A stretch of DNA of 64,000 bases, from the NCBI GenBank assembly GCA_034509425.1, contig JAVTVJ010001130.1:372001-436000 (forward strand). The letters run 5' to 3'. Shown here one piece after another: positions 32,363 through 42,900 of the stretch (its first letter is position 1; the number at the start of each line of letters is the position of its first letter). The position numbers and the translations under genes were made by a program. This DNA is from Eopsaltria australis. Taxonomy: Eukaryota > Chordata > Aves > Passeriformes > Petroicidae. The notes under the pieces were generated by a model that ran no database searches, was not told the origin of the DNA, and saw only the letters and a program-made list of their open reading frames with translations.

Positions 32363-35129
32363 ACAGAGGCCAGCATGACCTCTAGTGACTGGGGACACCC
32401 TGCTGGAAACAGTGGCAAAGCCCAGCCCCTGCTCATGGGATGCCAGGCTGGGACAGCCAGGTCCTGGCAGGGATGTGCCACATGGGACACTCTCACCCAC
32501 CTCTTGTGGCCATGGCACCAGAAAGAGGGCAGAGAGTCACCCCAGCACCCACCTGGCCAGCCCAGCACCCACCTGCGAGCGTGCCGATGACGACACAGGC
32601 CAGGACCACGGGCAGCACCACGCTGGCAGAGTCTGCAAAGGGGAGAACCCAGAGCGAATTTAACCCGAATTGAACCCTCCCAGCAAACCTGCCTGCCCAG
32701 CACAGGCAGGGACAGAGAATCCCTTTTCTGGGGCTGTCCCCTGGCTCCCTCCTGGGCACGGGGCGGGGATGCACTCACGGTGGACCTGGAGCAGGAAGGA
32801 GGTCTCGTTCTGGCTCACGGCGTTGCTCACCACGCACGTGTAGTAGCCGCTGTCGCTGATGGAGGCGCGCAGGATGCAGAGCGTGGCGTTCCCCAGGAAC
32901 TGGATGCGCTCGCTGCCCAGGAGCAGCTCCCCATTCTTCTTCCACCAGTAGGCGTCTGCCTTCCCTTGCAGCACGGTGCAAACCAGTTTGGTGTTGCTCC
33001 CTGCCTTCACCAGGGAGGTGCCCTCGATTTTTGGCTGGGACAGCGGCTCTGGGAGAGGCGGAGGCAGCGTCAGCGCTCACCCCGCGGCTCCGTGGCTGCC
33101 CCGGCTCCCAAGCATGGAGCAGGGCTGGCCGTGGTGATGCCTGAAGGATTTTTCTGCTTTTCTTCTAAATACTTCTTACACAGTTCCCTATATTCCCAAG
33201 TATCAGCATGCTATTGGGATGCTTTAGGTGATAGTTCAGCCCGGTTTCGTGGTGTTTGTAGGGCCGGGAGACCAAACACCCCTGAAACCACGGAGAGTTA
33301 GAGACCAAGCACTCGTAACCACTCAAGGTCTCCTAGCAGGACAGATTCTGTAAACTAGAAGGGAGCCCACCCAGGCCCTTCTTGGGCCCTCCTGGTAGAT
33401 CTGCTAATGAGTAGAGTCTTTAATTGTACCCTCGACTGGGGGGACGGGGCTTTGGCGCCGCGTTCTACCTGGACGGCAGAAGCCATGGAATGGGATCCTA
33501 TTAAAACACCGAGGGAAACGACCCCCAACCCTCTGACCGTGTCTGAGCCTTTATTTCCCAAGACCAGAAAAAGGCACCAGTGGCTCCACTCACCCACAAC
33601 GTGCAGGTGGAACCAGGCCGTGGCCTCGTGCTGGCTCCGGAGGCGGTAGAGGCGGCTGTCCCCGTGCCGCAGCACCACCTGCAGCGACAGGCTGGACTCG
33701 TTGAACGTCATGCGGTCCTCGTAGAGCCGGGACACGTTGGGCGGGCGGTCGAAGGCATAGCTGAGGATGATCCCCTCCTCCGAGCCCGCTCGGTACTCCC
33801 AGGACACGGCCGTGCTGCCCCGCAGCGCTGGCGCTGTCAGCAGCACCGTGCAGCCCACGGCCGACACCAGGCTCCCCACGGCCGGCCGCAGGTCAGCCGA
33901 GTAGCAGGGAGCGAGCGTGCGGGCTGCAAGAGGAGCCGGGAGTCAGCCCAAAGCCACAGGGATTCCCCCTTCATCCACCTGGGAGGTGCTGCAGGAGCCC
34001 TCCCGGGCTCAGCGGCGGAGGGGATTATTTATAGCACCATGAATCACGGGAGGGTTTGGGTTCGAAGGGGCCTTGAAGATCACCCGGTTTCGTGGCCAGG
34101 GACACCTCCCACTGTCCCAGGCTGCTCCAGCCTGGCCTTGGGCACTGCCAGGGATCCAGGGGCAGCCACAGCTTCTCTGGGCACCCTGTGCCAGGGCCTG
34201 CCCACCCTCCCAGGGAACAATTTCTGCCCAATCTCCCATCCATCCCTGCCCTCTGGCACTGGGAAGCCATTCCCTGTGTCCTGTCCCCCCATGCCTTGTC
34301 CCCAGTCCCTCTCCAGCTCTCCTGGAGCCCCTTCAGGCCCTGATGGGGTTCTGAGCTCTCCCTGGAGCCTTCTCCTCTCCGGGGAAACATTCCCAGCTCT
34401 CCCAGCCTGGCTCCAGAGGGGCTCCAGCCCTGGAGCAGCTCCGTGGCTCCTCTGGGCTCTCTCCAGCAGCTCCAGGTCCCTCCTGAGGCGGCTCCGGGGC
34501 TGGGGCCTCACCTGAGGGGGACAGGGGTCCAATGTCCCCCTCCCCTCGCTCTGGGCTGAGCTTCCCATCCACCAGCACCCCCAGAGCCCTCAGCAGGGCC
34601 ATGGAAAGGCTCCCTCCTGCTCCGGGGGGCACAGACCGAGCTCCGGGCCGCTCCGGGCCCAGCCCCCCGGGCCCTGCCGGGAACCGAGAGCCGAGAAAAG
34701 CCGCAAGTCCCTTCCCGACCTTCCCCTAAAAGCTTTTCTCCGGGATTAAGGCGTGCCCCGAGCCTGGAGTCGCCTTCGCCTCTTAAACCAGGCGCCAGGA
34801 AAAGCTTCCCAGAGCCGGGAGCGGCCCCACGGGCGGGGGGGTCCCGCCCGCCTTTCCCCCCGCGGCCCGGCCCGGCCCAGCTCAGCCCGGCCCAGCTCAG
34901 CCCAGCTCAGCCCGGCCCAGCTCAGCCCGGCCCAGCTCAGCCCGGCCCAGCTCAGCTCAGCCCGGCCCGGCCGAACCGGCCCGAAACGGGCGGGGGAGAC
35001 CCTGGGGCAGCCCGGAGCGGGACAGAGCCGGGCCAGGGGCTGACACTCGCCTGTGACCCCCGGGGCGGCCTCCGCGCCGCCGGGGCCGAGCAGGAGCAGC
35101 AGCAGCAGCAGGAGGGGGACGAGGAACAT
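32124..35129 (-). CDS. Two-Ig-domain single-pass receptor (CD2/SLAM/HEPACAM-like), 3' end unresolved
   Basis: Five exons join in frame on the minus strand: 35129-35051, 33923-33594, 33048-32779, 32632-32573 and 32172-32124, giving 262 complete codons. Residues 1-21 are a leucine-rich signal peptide. Residues 27-136 form a V-like domain (SWEY, then S-R-L-Y near the F strand) without the canonical disulfide. Residues 137-226 form a C2 domain with W-W, and the D-S-G-Y-Y-T-C motif. The transmembrane helix is at about 231-251, followed by C-Q-R-R, a normal stop-transfer. Four N-glycosylation sites are visible (NVS, NES, NAT, NET). Intron 1 has a GC donor (CAG then GCGAGT); the others are GT-AG. 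Ig exons are phase 1, and the final intron is phase 2, as in the opposing pentaspan gene. The last exon was not found with confidence, so the tail and any signalling motif are unknown. It is probably a leukocyte or cell-contact receptor; the exact orthologue is not recognised. Confidence 0.78.
32196..32311 (-). mobile_element. CR1-type LINE fragment, antisense, followed by CCA/TCA run
   Basis: GAATCCCAGAACCCCAGAAC, GGGTTGGAGGGACCC and CCATGGGCAGGAACACCTTCC show a CR1 tail in reverse. It is followed directly by a (CCA)n(TCA)n microsatellite at 32,309-32,361. Confidence 0.8.
32309..32361. repeat. (CCA)n(TCA)n trinucleotide microsatellite
   Basis: About six CCA units followed by about ten TCA units. 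On the minus strand it would encode poly-Gly/poly-Asp, but it lies in an intron. Confidence 0.9.
33137..33560 (-). mobile_element. Unclassified dispersed repeat, LTR-like, copy B
   Basis: The inverted partner of the element at 16,150-16,550, with the same block order on the minus strand. It is slightly longer because of a GCGCC-containing stretch (33,440-33,480) that is diverged or shortened in copy A. It occupies most of the intron between the V and C2 exons of the minus-strand Ig gene, in that gene's sense direction, ending about 90 bp before the next exon. Confidence 0.7.
34035..34500 (-). mobile_element. CR1-type LINE fragment, antisense, long
   Basis: Begins CATGAATCACGGGAGGGTTTGGG and continues through CTTGGGCACTGCCAGGGATC, CCCAGGGAACAATTTCTGCCC, CCCTGTGTCCTGTCCCCCCA and GCTCCAGCCCTGGAGCAGC to about 34,500. 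This is one of the longest CR1 pieces in the window (about 465 bp). It lies in intron 1 of the minus-strand Ig gene. Confidence 0.85.
34868..34972. repeat. CAGCTCAGCCCGGCC tandem repeat
   Basis: About seven copies of a 10-15-bp unit built from CAGCTCAGCC and CGGCC, in intron 1 of the minus-strand Ig gene near exon 1. Confidence 0.85.
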
Positions 35130-35189
35130 CTGCGGCCACAGCTCCGCCGCCAGGCTCCGCCAGCTCCCCTGCGCGGCTCCGGGCGGCTC

Positions 35190-35690
35190 CTGCCTCCGCC
35201 TTCTCCTCCTCCGCCTTCTCTTCTCTTGCCCTCTCCTCCCCTCCGACTTCTCCTCCTTCTCTTCTCTTGCCCTCTCCTCCCCTCCGACTTCTCCTTCCCC
35301 TCCTCTTCTCTTACCCTCTCCTCCTCCTCCTCTTCTCCTCCCCTCGCCTTCCCTCCTTCCCCTCCTCACCACCTCTCTTCTCTCTTCTACTCCTCTTTCT
35401 CTTCTTCTCACGCTCTTCTCCTCCTCTCTTCTCCTCTCCTCTCTTCTTCCCTCCCCTCCCCTCCCTTCCCCTCTTCTCTTCTCTTCTCTTCTCTTCTCTT
35501 CTCTTCTCTTCGCCTTCCCTCCTTCCCCTCCTCACCACCTCTCTTCTACTCTTCTTTCTCTTCTTCTCACGCTCTTCTCCTCTCCTCTCCCTTGTTCTTC
35601 CCTTCCCTCCACTCCCTTCTCCTCCACTCCCCTCCTTTCCTCTCCTCTTCCTCCTCTCTTCCTCTTCCCTCTCCCCTTTCCAAACCCAAC
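35190..35690. repeat. 500-bp polypyrimidine/polypurine tract
   Basis: Almost uninterrupted C and T on the plus strand (TCTTCTCCTCC-type), hence purine on the strand of the Ig gene that starts at 35,129. It includes seven TCTTC units at 35,470-35,512 and a long direct repeat (TTCCCTCCTTCCCCTCCTCAC near 35,350 and 35,517). It lies about 60 bp upstream of that gene's start codon, where its promoter is expected. Confidence 0.85.
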
Positions 35691-36696
35691 GCACAGAACC
35701 CCCGCAAGGCGCTGCCTCCTCCCGTCCCCGCTGTCCCTCCTCCACCTGCCCCAAATCCCAGCTCAGGGACAGCGGGGGAATGGCCTCACCCTGTCCCCAG
35801 GGTCCCACCTCAGCCACAAAAACTGGGGGTTTAATCCTTTCCTGGAGCGGCCCTTCCAGCTCCCGGCAGGACGGGTCGTGGCTGGGACGCTGCTCCTGCT
35901 GGAGATTCACCTCGGAATGTTCCAGGTGGGATCAGGACAACGTTGTTCTCCTTCCCCAGGAGGTTGTTTCCATCACCCGGGCAGCCTGGGAAGTGCTGGG
36001 GGCTTCGTGGCAGCAAAAAAAAAAACAAAAACAAAACACACCCAAAACCAAAAAAAAAAACAACTCTGTGGTGAGTTTGGAGGCTGTGGGCTGCAAAACC
36101 AAGCCTCAAGATGTAAAGATGAATAGATAGATATTAGGTATGGATTAGCTATAGATAAATATATAGAAATAGATTCGATATAGATACGTTTATCAAGAAC
36201 TCAGACAAGCCGAACTGGTCTGAGCACCCTGTCCTGTTGAATGCAGGTTCACACACCCTTGCAGAATCTATTCCTGGCCCCCAATAAACCTCAAAAACAC
36301 AATAAACTCAACACCGACTGCCTGTGGATCCCCTCCGGGAGGGCCATCCCCAGCGAGGGGGAGGCTTGGCAGCCTGGCCCCCTCGGAAGGGCGGTTCCGT
36401 GCCCGATCACGGATGTTTGAAGCTGCTGCTGTCATCAATTGGCACCTGCGTGTGCACAGAGCCTCAGGGAGAGCAGCGCTGCGGGCAGGACGAAAAAAAC
36501 ACCCCTGAAAAAGCCTCGTCCCAAGCTCTTGGGGGATGCTCTGCGCCCTCCAAGGGAGCAGCGGGGGCAGCAGGGCTGTGGGGACGGGGCTGGAGGGAGA
36601 ATCAGCCCCAGCATGGCCAGAGGACATCGGGAGGAGGAACAGGGACACAGGTGTGCCCGGGCAGGAGCCCACGCAGCCATCCCAACCCCACTAGAG

Positions 36697-36835
36697 GGAG
36701 CGACGAGATCGGCTCTGCGAGATCAGATCAGATCGGCTGTGAGAGGAGATCAGATCAGATCGGCTGTGAGAGGAGATCAGATCAGATCAGATCAGATCGG
36801 CTGTGAGAGGAGATCGGCTGTGAGTGGAGCCTGGG
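36697..36835. repeat. AGATC/GATCGGCTGTGAGAG tandem repeat
   Basis: Four to five units, each a variable number of AGATC pentamers followed by GGCTGTGAGAGG. This produces an unusual density of GATC sites. Confidence 0.85.
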
Positions 36836-37027
36836 GAGACGCTCCTGGCCGGGCCGTGGATGCCTCGGGAGCTGCTGTCCTGCCTTGGGCTGTTCCAGAG
36901 GATGCTGCTCCTCATCCCTCCCGGGAGAGCTCGCAGGTCCAGGGTTTTACGGGGCTCCTCCATTCACCCCCATCCCGTGCCAAACTCCTGCCAGCAGCGC
37001 AGGGAGCAGCCCTGGGTGCCCACGGGA

Positions 37028-37225
37028 CATCTCTGCCCCTCCTTTCCCTCTCTCCCTGCTCCTCCTTTCCCTCTCTCCCTGCCCCTCCTTTCCTTCTCTC
37101 CCTGCCCCTCCTTTCCCTCTCTCCCTGCTCCTCCTTTCCCTCTCTCCCTGCTCCTCCTTTCCCTCTCTCCCTGCTCCTCCTTTCCCTCTCTCCCTGCTCC
37201 TCCTTCCCTCTCTCCCTGCCCCTTG
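37028..37225. repeat. CT-rich repeat, CTCCTTTCCCTCTCTCCCTGC
   Basis: Eight copies of a 24-bp unit alternating CTGCTCC and CTGCCCC. All plus-strand frames stay open because it is pyrimidine-only. Confidence 0.85.
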
Positions 37226-37314
37226 GGCTCCCAGCCTCCAGGTGCCACCTCCAGCCGGAGCCCAGGAAGGGCTGTGAGGACCAGTTTGTGCCCATCCAAG
37301 CCAACATCCTGTGA

Positions 37315-37358
37315 CCACCCATCCCTCCATCCCTCCATCCCTCCATCCCTCCGTCCCT
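37315..37358. repeat. CCATCCCT octanucleotide repeat
   Basis: Five tandem CCATCCCT units, the last one CCGTCCCT. Confidence 0.9.
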
Positions 37359-38365
37359 CCAGCCCGGCACGCGTGAGGCTGGAGCAGCTCTGGAGCAGCT
37401 CCGATGTCACCAGGCAGGGAATGTCCCCACCTGCTCGGTGACAACAGGGACAAACTCCGGCCCCAGCCCACGGGCAGGAGAGAGCCAGGGAAGGGCTGGG
37501 GCTCTCCCAGGGTTTGGAGGGAAGAGGTTGGACGCCTGACCCTCCCATTGGAAGCTCGGAGTGATGGGGAAGAGGATTTTCCCCGAAAAACACCTCAGCG
37601 CAGGAACCGATGGGTTCCAACCGAAAGACAAACATCTGAGGGCACATTCCGGGGAGGTTACGGCAGCTCCTGAGCCGCACGCGATGACTTCACGTCCCGG
37701 GGGCTGCAGCTTCCTGCGTGTGGCCAGCACATGTTCCGAGTCACCAGGGGCCGGGCTGGGCTGAGAGGAGCAGCGGGGGGAGCCCAGAGCCGGCCCCGGG
37801 ACCGCCCCGGGGAGGAGCATCCTGCACCGACCCAGCTCGAGGGGTCTGCCCCGGCCACCCCAGGAAACACGGAAAACAACTGAAATCGCACGATCCGCCA
37901 TCCTAACTGAAGCAAATCCAAGGGACGGGCTGGGAAATCCCACATGCTGCTCCATGTCCACGTCGGCATTTCCTGCCAGGTTCGCCCCATCCCAGCACCG
38001 GGATACCCCAAAAATCCCCTCTCTCCTGCTCCCCTGCACTTGCTCTGCACTGAGGAAACATTTCCAGGCTCTGCCTGACCCAGCTTTCCCAGTGCACGGA
38101 CCAGGAAACATCAGAAGTGAAAAACAACGCCTCGGCCAGGATTGAGGCATTCTTTTCCCCCTGGCTCCCACCCAATTTTCTCTGCAGAGTTCCAGCTCTG
38201 GTCCTGCCCTGACTCACAGACAAACCTTCCCTCTCCAAGAGAGCAGCCCCAGGCTCCCATGTTCTGTTTGCTCCTGGTTTCCCTCTGCCCCATCCCACAG
38301 AGCAGCGCTCAGAGCAGTGCTCCCAGGTTCCTTCAGCACAAACATCCATGCCCCAAATGGCAAAT

Positions 38366-38452
38366 CCTAGGATCGTGAAATGGTTTGGGTTGCAAGGGAT
38401 CTGAAAGCTCATCCCATTCCACCCCCTGCCATGGGCAGGGACACCTTCCAGC
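38366..38452 (-). mobile_element. CR1-type LINE fragment, antisense, short
   Basis: TCGTGAAATGGTTTGGGTTG, AAAGCTCATCCCATTCC and CCATGGGCAGGGACACCTTCC mark the reverse complement of a CR1 3' end. Confidence 0.85.
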
Positions 38453-39429
38453 AGAGCAGGCTGGCAGCTGTTTGCTCCCCAGATGTGCCTTTTGCAGCTC
38501 TTCCCTCCTCACCTGGCTCTGCAGGTCCTGAGCCCTTTTCCTGAGAACAGCCAGGAGGCTTGAGTTGTCATGGGATATTATTTTTAGACACAATTAGTGA
38601 CCTCCCTCCCAGCCCAGCTCCCTTCCCAAGCTCCCAGGAAGGCATCTCGCCTGGGGAGACAGCTCCGTGCCAGGGCCGGGATGGGGCTCTGGTGCTGGGT
38701 ACACACTGGGCTGCCAGAGAGGCAGCGAAATCAGCCCTGGGCCTGGCAGATGCTTTGGGGTGGGAGATCCCCTGCTCTGAGCCCTGGGGGCTCAGAGGAG
38801 CTCTGGTTTCATGGGGACACTGCGGGGTCAGACATCTCGGGGAGGGGATGGCCCAGGGAGCAGCCACCTCTCAGATGGGTCTGGGGGCTGCTGAGCTGAG
38901 CGGGGTCTGGGCTGAGGCCACCCACCCTCCCCAGGGCGCAGAGGGACAGGAGGGAGCGGCTCTGCAGGGACCCGAGCACTTCTGTGCTTCCTCAGGGTCT
39001 CACTTTCACAGCAGCAGGAGCCACAGACTCACCTGAGCACGGAGCCACCACGGCAGCACCAGGAAAGAGCAGCTTGTCCCACCTTTCTGCTTCCCAGCCT
39101 GCTCCACGTCTCTGTGCTGGAGCAACGGGAATGTGACCCAGGTGCAGGACAGAGAGTGGGGCTCAGCAGGGATGGGCAGGGTGGGCACGACCCCCCCAGC
39201 AAGGCCTCCAGGCGATGCTCAGTAGCCCTTGCCCCCCCATCCTGCAAACCTGCAGCTCTCTGAGCCTTCGGTGGTGGCCAGAGCTGACTCGTGGCCCATC
39301 ACCTAACCTGGCTCACGTCACATCTCTCCAGCCCTGAGCCCTCCTGTTCCCAGCCCAGGCACACTGGGCTCTTCTCACCTGGAGTCACTCCAGCAGCCCC
39401 ACGCCATCCTGTGATGGTGGCATGAGGTG

Positions 39430-39712
39430 TATTCATGAATCACGGAATGGGTTGGGTGGGAAGTTCCTTAAAGCTCACCCACTCCCACCCCTGCCACGGG
39501 CAGGGACACCTCCCACTGCCCCAGGCTCCTCCAAGCCTGGCCTTGGGCACTGCCAGGGATCCAGGGGCAGCCACAGCAAATCTGGGCACCCTGTGCCAGG
39601 GCCTGCCCACCCTCCCAGCGGAAAATCTGTTCCCAACATCCCATCCATCCCCGCCCTCTGTCCGTGTGAAGCCATTCCCCTCTGTCCTGTCTCTGTACCC
39701 GTGCAGTGACAC
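39430..39712 (-). mobile_element. CR1-type LINE fragment, antisense
   Basis: ATGAATCACGGAATGGGTTGG, then the standard CR1 blocks through CCTTGGGCACTGCCAGGG and GCCTGCCCACCCTCCCAG to CTCTGTCCTGTCTCTG. It ends about 200 bp before the start codon of the TRAIL-like gene. Confidence 0.85.
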
Positions 39713-39759
39713 TCTGGGGCTCCCTGGGGACACACACCGATTGAAACCCCGGGGCCACC

Positions 39760-39918
39760 ATCGCCCCCAGTGCCCCTCGGTGGCCGCGAGAGGCCCGTCC
39801 CCTTCGGCCACAGGCCACCCCCACCTCGCCACCGCCCGCCCCCCGGCCCGCCCAGCCCGTCCGTCCCGCCGCGCTCGGGCCCGGGGCAGCGGCACCGGGA
39901 GCGGGACCGGGCCGGGCC
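39760..39918 (+). promoter_or_regulatory. GC-rich promoter candidate of the TRAIL-like gene
   Basis: CG-dense sequence with CCGCCCCCC and repeated GGGACCGGG elements leads straight into the first coding exon, which is itself GC-rich. No TATA box is visible. The upstream limit is set by a CR1 fragment. Confidence 0.5.
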
Positions 39919-42900
39919 ATGGCCCCGCACCCGCCCAGCGCCGGCCACTACCTGCGCTCCGACAGCGGCGGCTCCGACACGCCCATGCTGCCCGAGGGCC
40001 CCGCTGCCGGGCCCGCTCCCGCTCCCGGTGACTGCGCCGCTGCCGCTGCCGGTGCCGGTGCCGGTCCGGACGGCGGCCCCGGAGCGGCGCGGGGGCAGCG
40101 GCGGCGGCGCTGCGGGCCGCTGTGGGGCAGCGTGGCCGTCATGGCCATCCTGGCCCTGCAGATCGCCTCCACCACCGGCCTCTTCGTCTACTTCACCATG
40201 GCCATCTCCAAGGTGAGCTTTGTCCCAGGACCGGCGGCGGGGCTGCGCCCCCGGGAGTCCCGGCGGCTGCGGGAGGGCTCTGCCCGCCGGGACTCCCGGT
40301 CCAGATGTGGAATGGGGGTGGGAACTGTCCCAACTCCCCAGGGACCCGCGGGCCCAGATGTGGATTGGGGGGTGGATACTGTTCCCAACTCCCCAGGGAA
40401 CCGCGGATCCAGATGTGGATTGGGGGGTGGACACTGTCCCAGCTCCCCAGGGAACCGCGGATCCAGATGTGGATTGGGGGGTGGGAACTGTCCCAGCTCC
40501 CCAGGGAGCCGCGGATCCAGATGTGGATTGGGGGGTGGGAACTGTCCCAGCTCCCCAGGGAGCCACAGATCCCGATGTGGGATTTGGGGGTGGACATGGC
40601 CCGAGCTCCGCCCGGAGCTGCCGATCCAGCTGTGCAGGCGGGGGTGGAGGGGTGGACACTGTCGCCGATCCAGATGTGGCGAGACGGCGCCTTTGTCCTG
40701 GGCTCCGCCTGAAGCTGAGGTTTGCGCTGGGAGAGGGGGGCTCTGCCCGGGGTCCCATCGGAGTCTCCAGCCCCAGATGGGGATGTGGGGGGACTTCCCT
40801 GGGCTCCAGGCCCCACTCAGCCCTGGTTCCGGTTTCATCTCTCCTTCTCCCCATTCCCATCTGCCCCACACTCCAGGACTCCCAAATCCTCCTCCTCACC
40901 CCCTTTGTGAGACCCTGGGACCCCCCCATTCCAGCAGCTCTTTGCAATCCCACCAGCTGTGCTCAGATCCCGCCATTCCCACCTCCCACGGGGTCACTCG
41001 GGCAAAACCACTCCCAAACTTGGCCGTGACGGGTCTGATCCTCTCAGCAGCCTCGCCAGCCCCTCCCCTCAGCCGCTGATTCCGACCCACAACAACCCCC
41101 CAGCAGCGGGAGGGAAACGCCAGCCAGGAGATCCATGGGCAGAGGAAAGTTCGGGACTGGCAGCAGCTCCATGGAAGCCACCCTCATCCCTGAGGGTGCG
41201 GCAAAAAAAAAGGGTCCCGCAGTGCCAGACATTCCACAAATCACAGCAGAGACGGGGAAGAAGGAAAAGCCCTGCCCACGGATGCACGGGGAATAAACAG
41301 CCTGTGTGGATCCAGCGAAGCATCCTTTGGAGCGGGCTCCAGCCCTCCTTCGGGCTTTGTCTCCATCCCTGGGTCACATGAGGTCCCTTTTTACATGAGG
41401 GGCGGGCAGAGGAGGGGAATGGGGAGACACGGCCCCAGGGAAGGGGCGGAGGGAGGAGAAAACCACTGTAGTGGAACAATTCGGGCTGATTTCAGCGGCC
41501 CGTCACTGCGTCTGTGCTGGGAAAAGGGAATCGGCCTCTCGGAGCCCCTTCAGGCCCTGCAAGGGGCTCTGAGCTCTCGCTGGAGCCTTCCCTTCTCCAG
41601 GTGAGCGCCCTTCTCCAGCCTGGCTCCAGAGCAGAGCGGCTGCCGCGCTCGGAGCAGCTCCGTGGTTTCCTCTGGAGCCGCTCCCCGTGCCGGGCTGGCC
41701 CCGGTGCCGCGGGCTCGGCGCTGTCAGCACGGGCGGCCCTGCCCGGACACGCACCCGCCGCGGGCACCGCGGGGGAACGGCCCCGTCCCGGGGGATTCAG
41801 TGCCTTGGCAGCAGCCGGCACCCACCTGGGCGGGCAGGTGTGTGCAGGAGCAGCCTGCGAGCCCTCCCGCAGCCCAGCCGCGGGGAATGGCCGGGGCAGG
41901 GCCGCCCGGGGCTCCAGGGGGGCAGAGAGGAGCCCAGGTCCTTTGTGTGTGGCCTCACACCGCTGTCCTGTGCATCTAGAGGCAGAACTGATCCCGATAT
42001 TCTGTTGATGTAGAGGCATGTCCACATGTAGAATGGGATAGAGATCCCAAACTCGAGCACAGCCTGGGAGGAGGCAGCAAGTACCCGGCTGTGGTGGGCA
42101 GGGGTCTGGAACAGACTGGGATGTGGGGGACACGTGGGAGGCTGGAGGTGGCCAAGCCCCAGATGACCACATGGCCACCCAAGGACTCCTGGGTCTGTCC
42201 TGGGACCTGGGAAGCGCGCAGGTGACAGAGGGAGGGTGGCCGAGGTGCCGGTGTGGTCATTCCCAAAGCACTGGGGTGATCTCCCAGGGATCGTGGGAGG
42301 ACAGGATGAGATTTAACCTGTTCAATTCACAAAAAGCAGATTTTGGACTGAACTCGGATCCACCAAAGCCTCCTCCTGCTCCCTCCATCCCACACAGGAG
42401 ACACAGCTGGGTTTGCATCCCAGTGGTGTTGCCTGTGCCACCACCAGCTCCGGGACCAGGGCAGGCCAGGGTTGTTCTCTGAGCACCCAGGTGCTGGAGG
42501 AGCCCGGCTGAAGGCAGCTGCTCACACCAGCCTGCTCACAGGCAGGATCCCAGCTGCTCCCTCTGTCTGTCCCAGTCTGACATCACGCTTTGTTTCCATC
42601 CCAGCTGAAATCCCAGGCTCCGGGCAGTGCGGAGGAGCTGCGGTGTCTGCAGGTGCTCAACCAGCAGCCCAAGGGCTCCAGCCTGGAGGAGCTGAGCAGC
42701 AGCCAGGGCTGCCTCAAGCTGGCCAGCACCATCAAAGCCTACGTGGCCACGGTGAGCCCGGGCCAGGGGAGGATGGGAGAGCTCCTGGTTGTCCCCGTGC
42801 CTCGGTTCTGCCTCACCAGAGCAGTGGCAGGGGGGAATGGCCAGGGTGGTTCAAGGTGGGACCCAGAGTCAGTGGGACAGGGAAGGTGGTGGAGGCTTGG

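Larger units (their letters stand above)
35700..39755. other. Intergenic region between the minus-strand Ig gene and the TRAIL-like gene
   Basis: No supported gene. It contains A-rich runs at 36.01-36.06 kb, a GATA-rich patch at 36.12-36.19 kb, two AATAAA motifs at about 36.28-36.31 kb of unknown meaning, a GATCA cluster at 36.7 kb, CT-rich repeats at 37.03-37.22 kb, a CCATCCCT run at 37.32-37.35 kb, and CR1 antisense fragments at 38.37 and 39.43 kb. Confidence 0.5.

Noticed and set aside
36190..36315. Possible LTR end with two AATAAA motifs
   Set aside because: I could not find paired ends, a primer-binding site or a second copy in the window, so it is left as unexplained sequence.
39475..40953. 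Minus-strand frame of 492 codons opposite the TRAIL-like first exon
   Set aside because: It is a shadow of GC-rich exon 1 plus the 54-bp repeat; its start and most codons come from repeats and a CR1 fragment.
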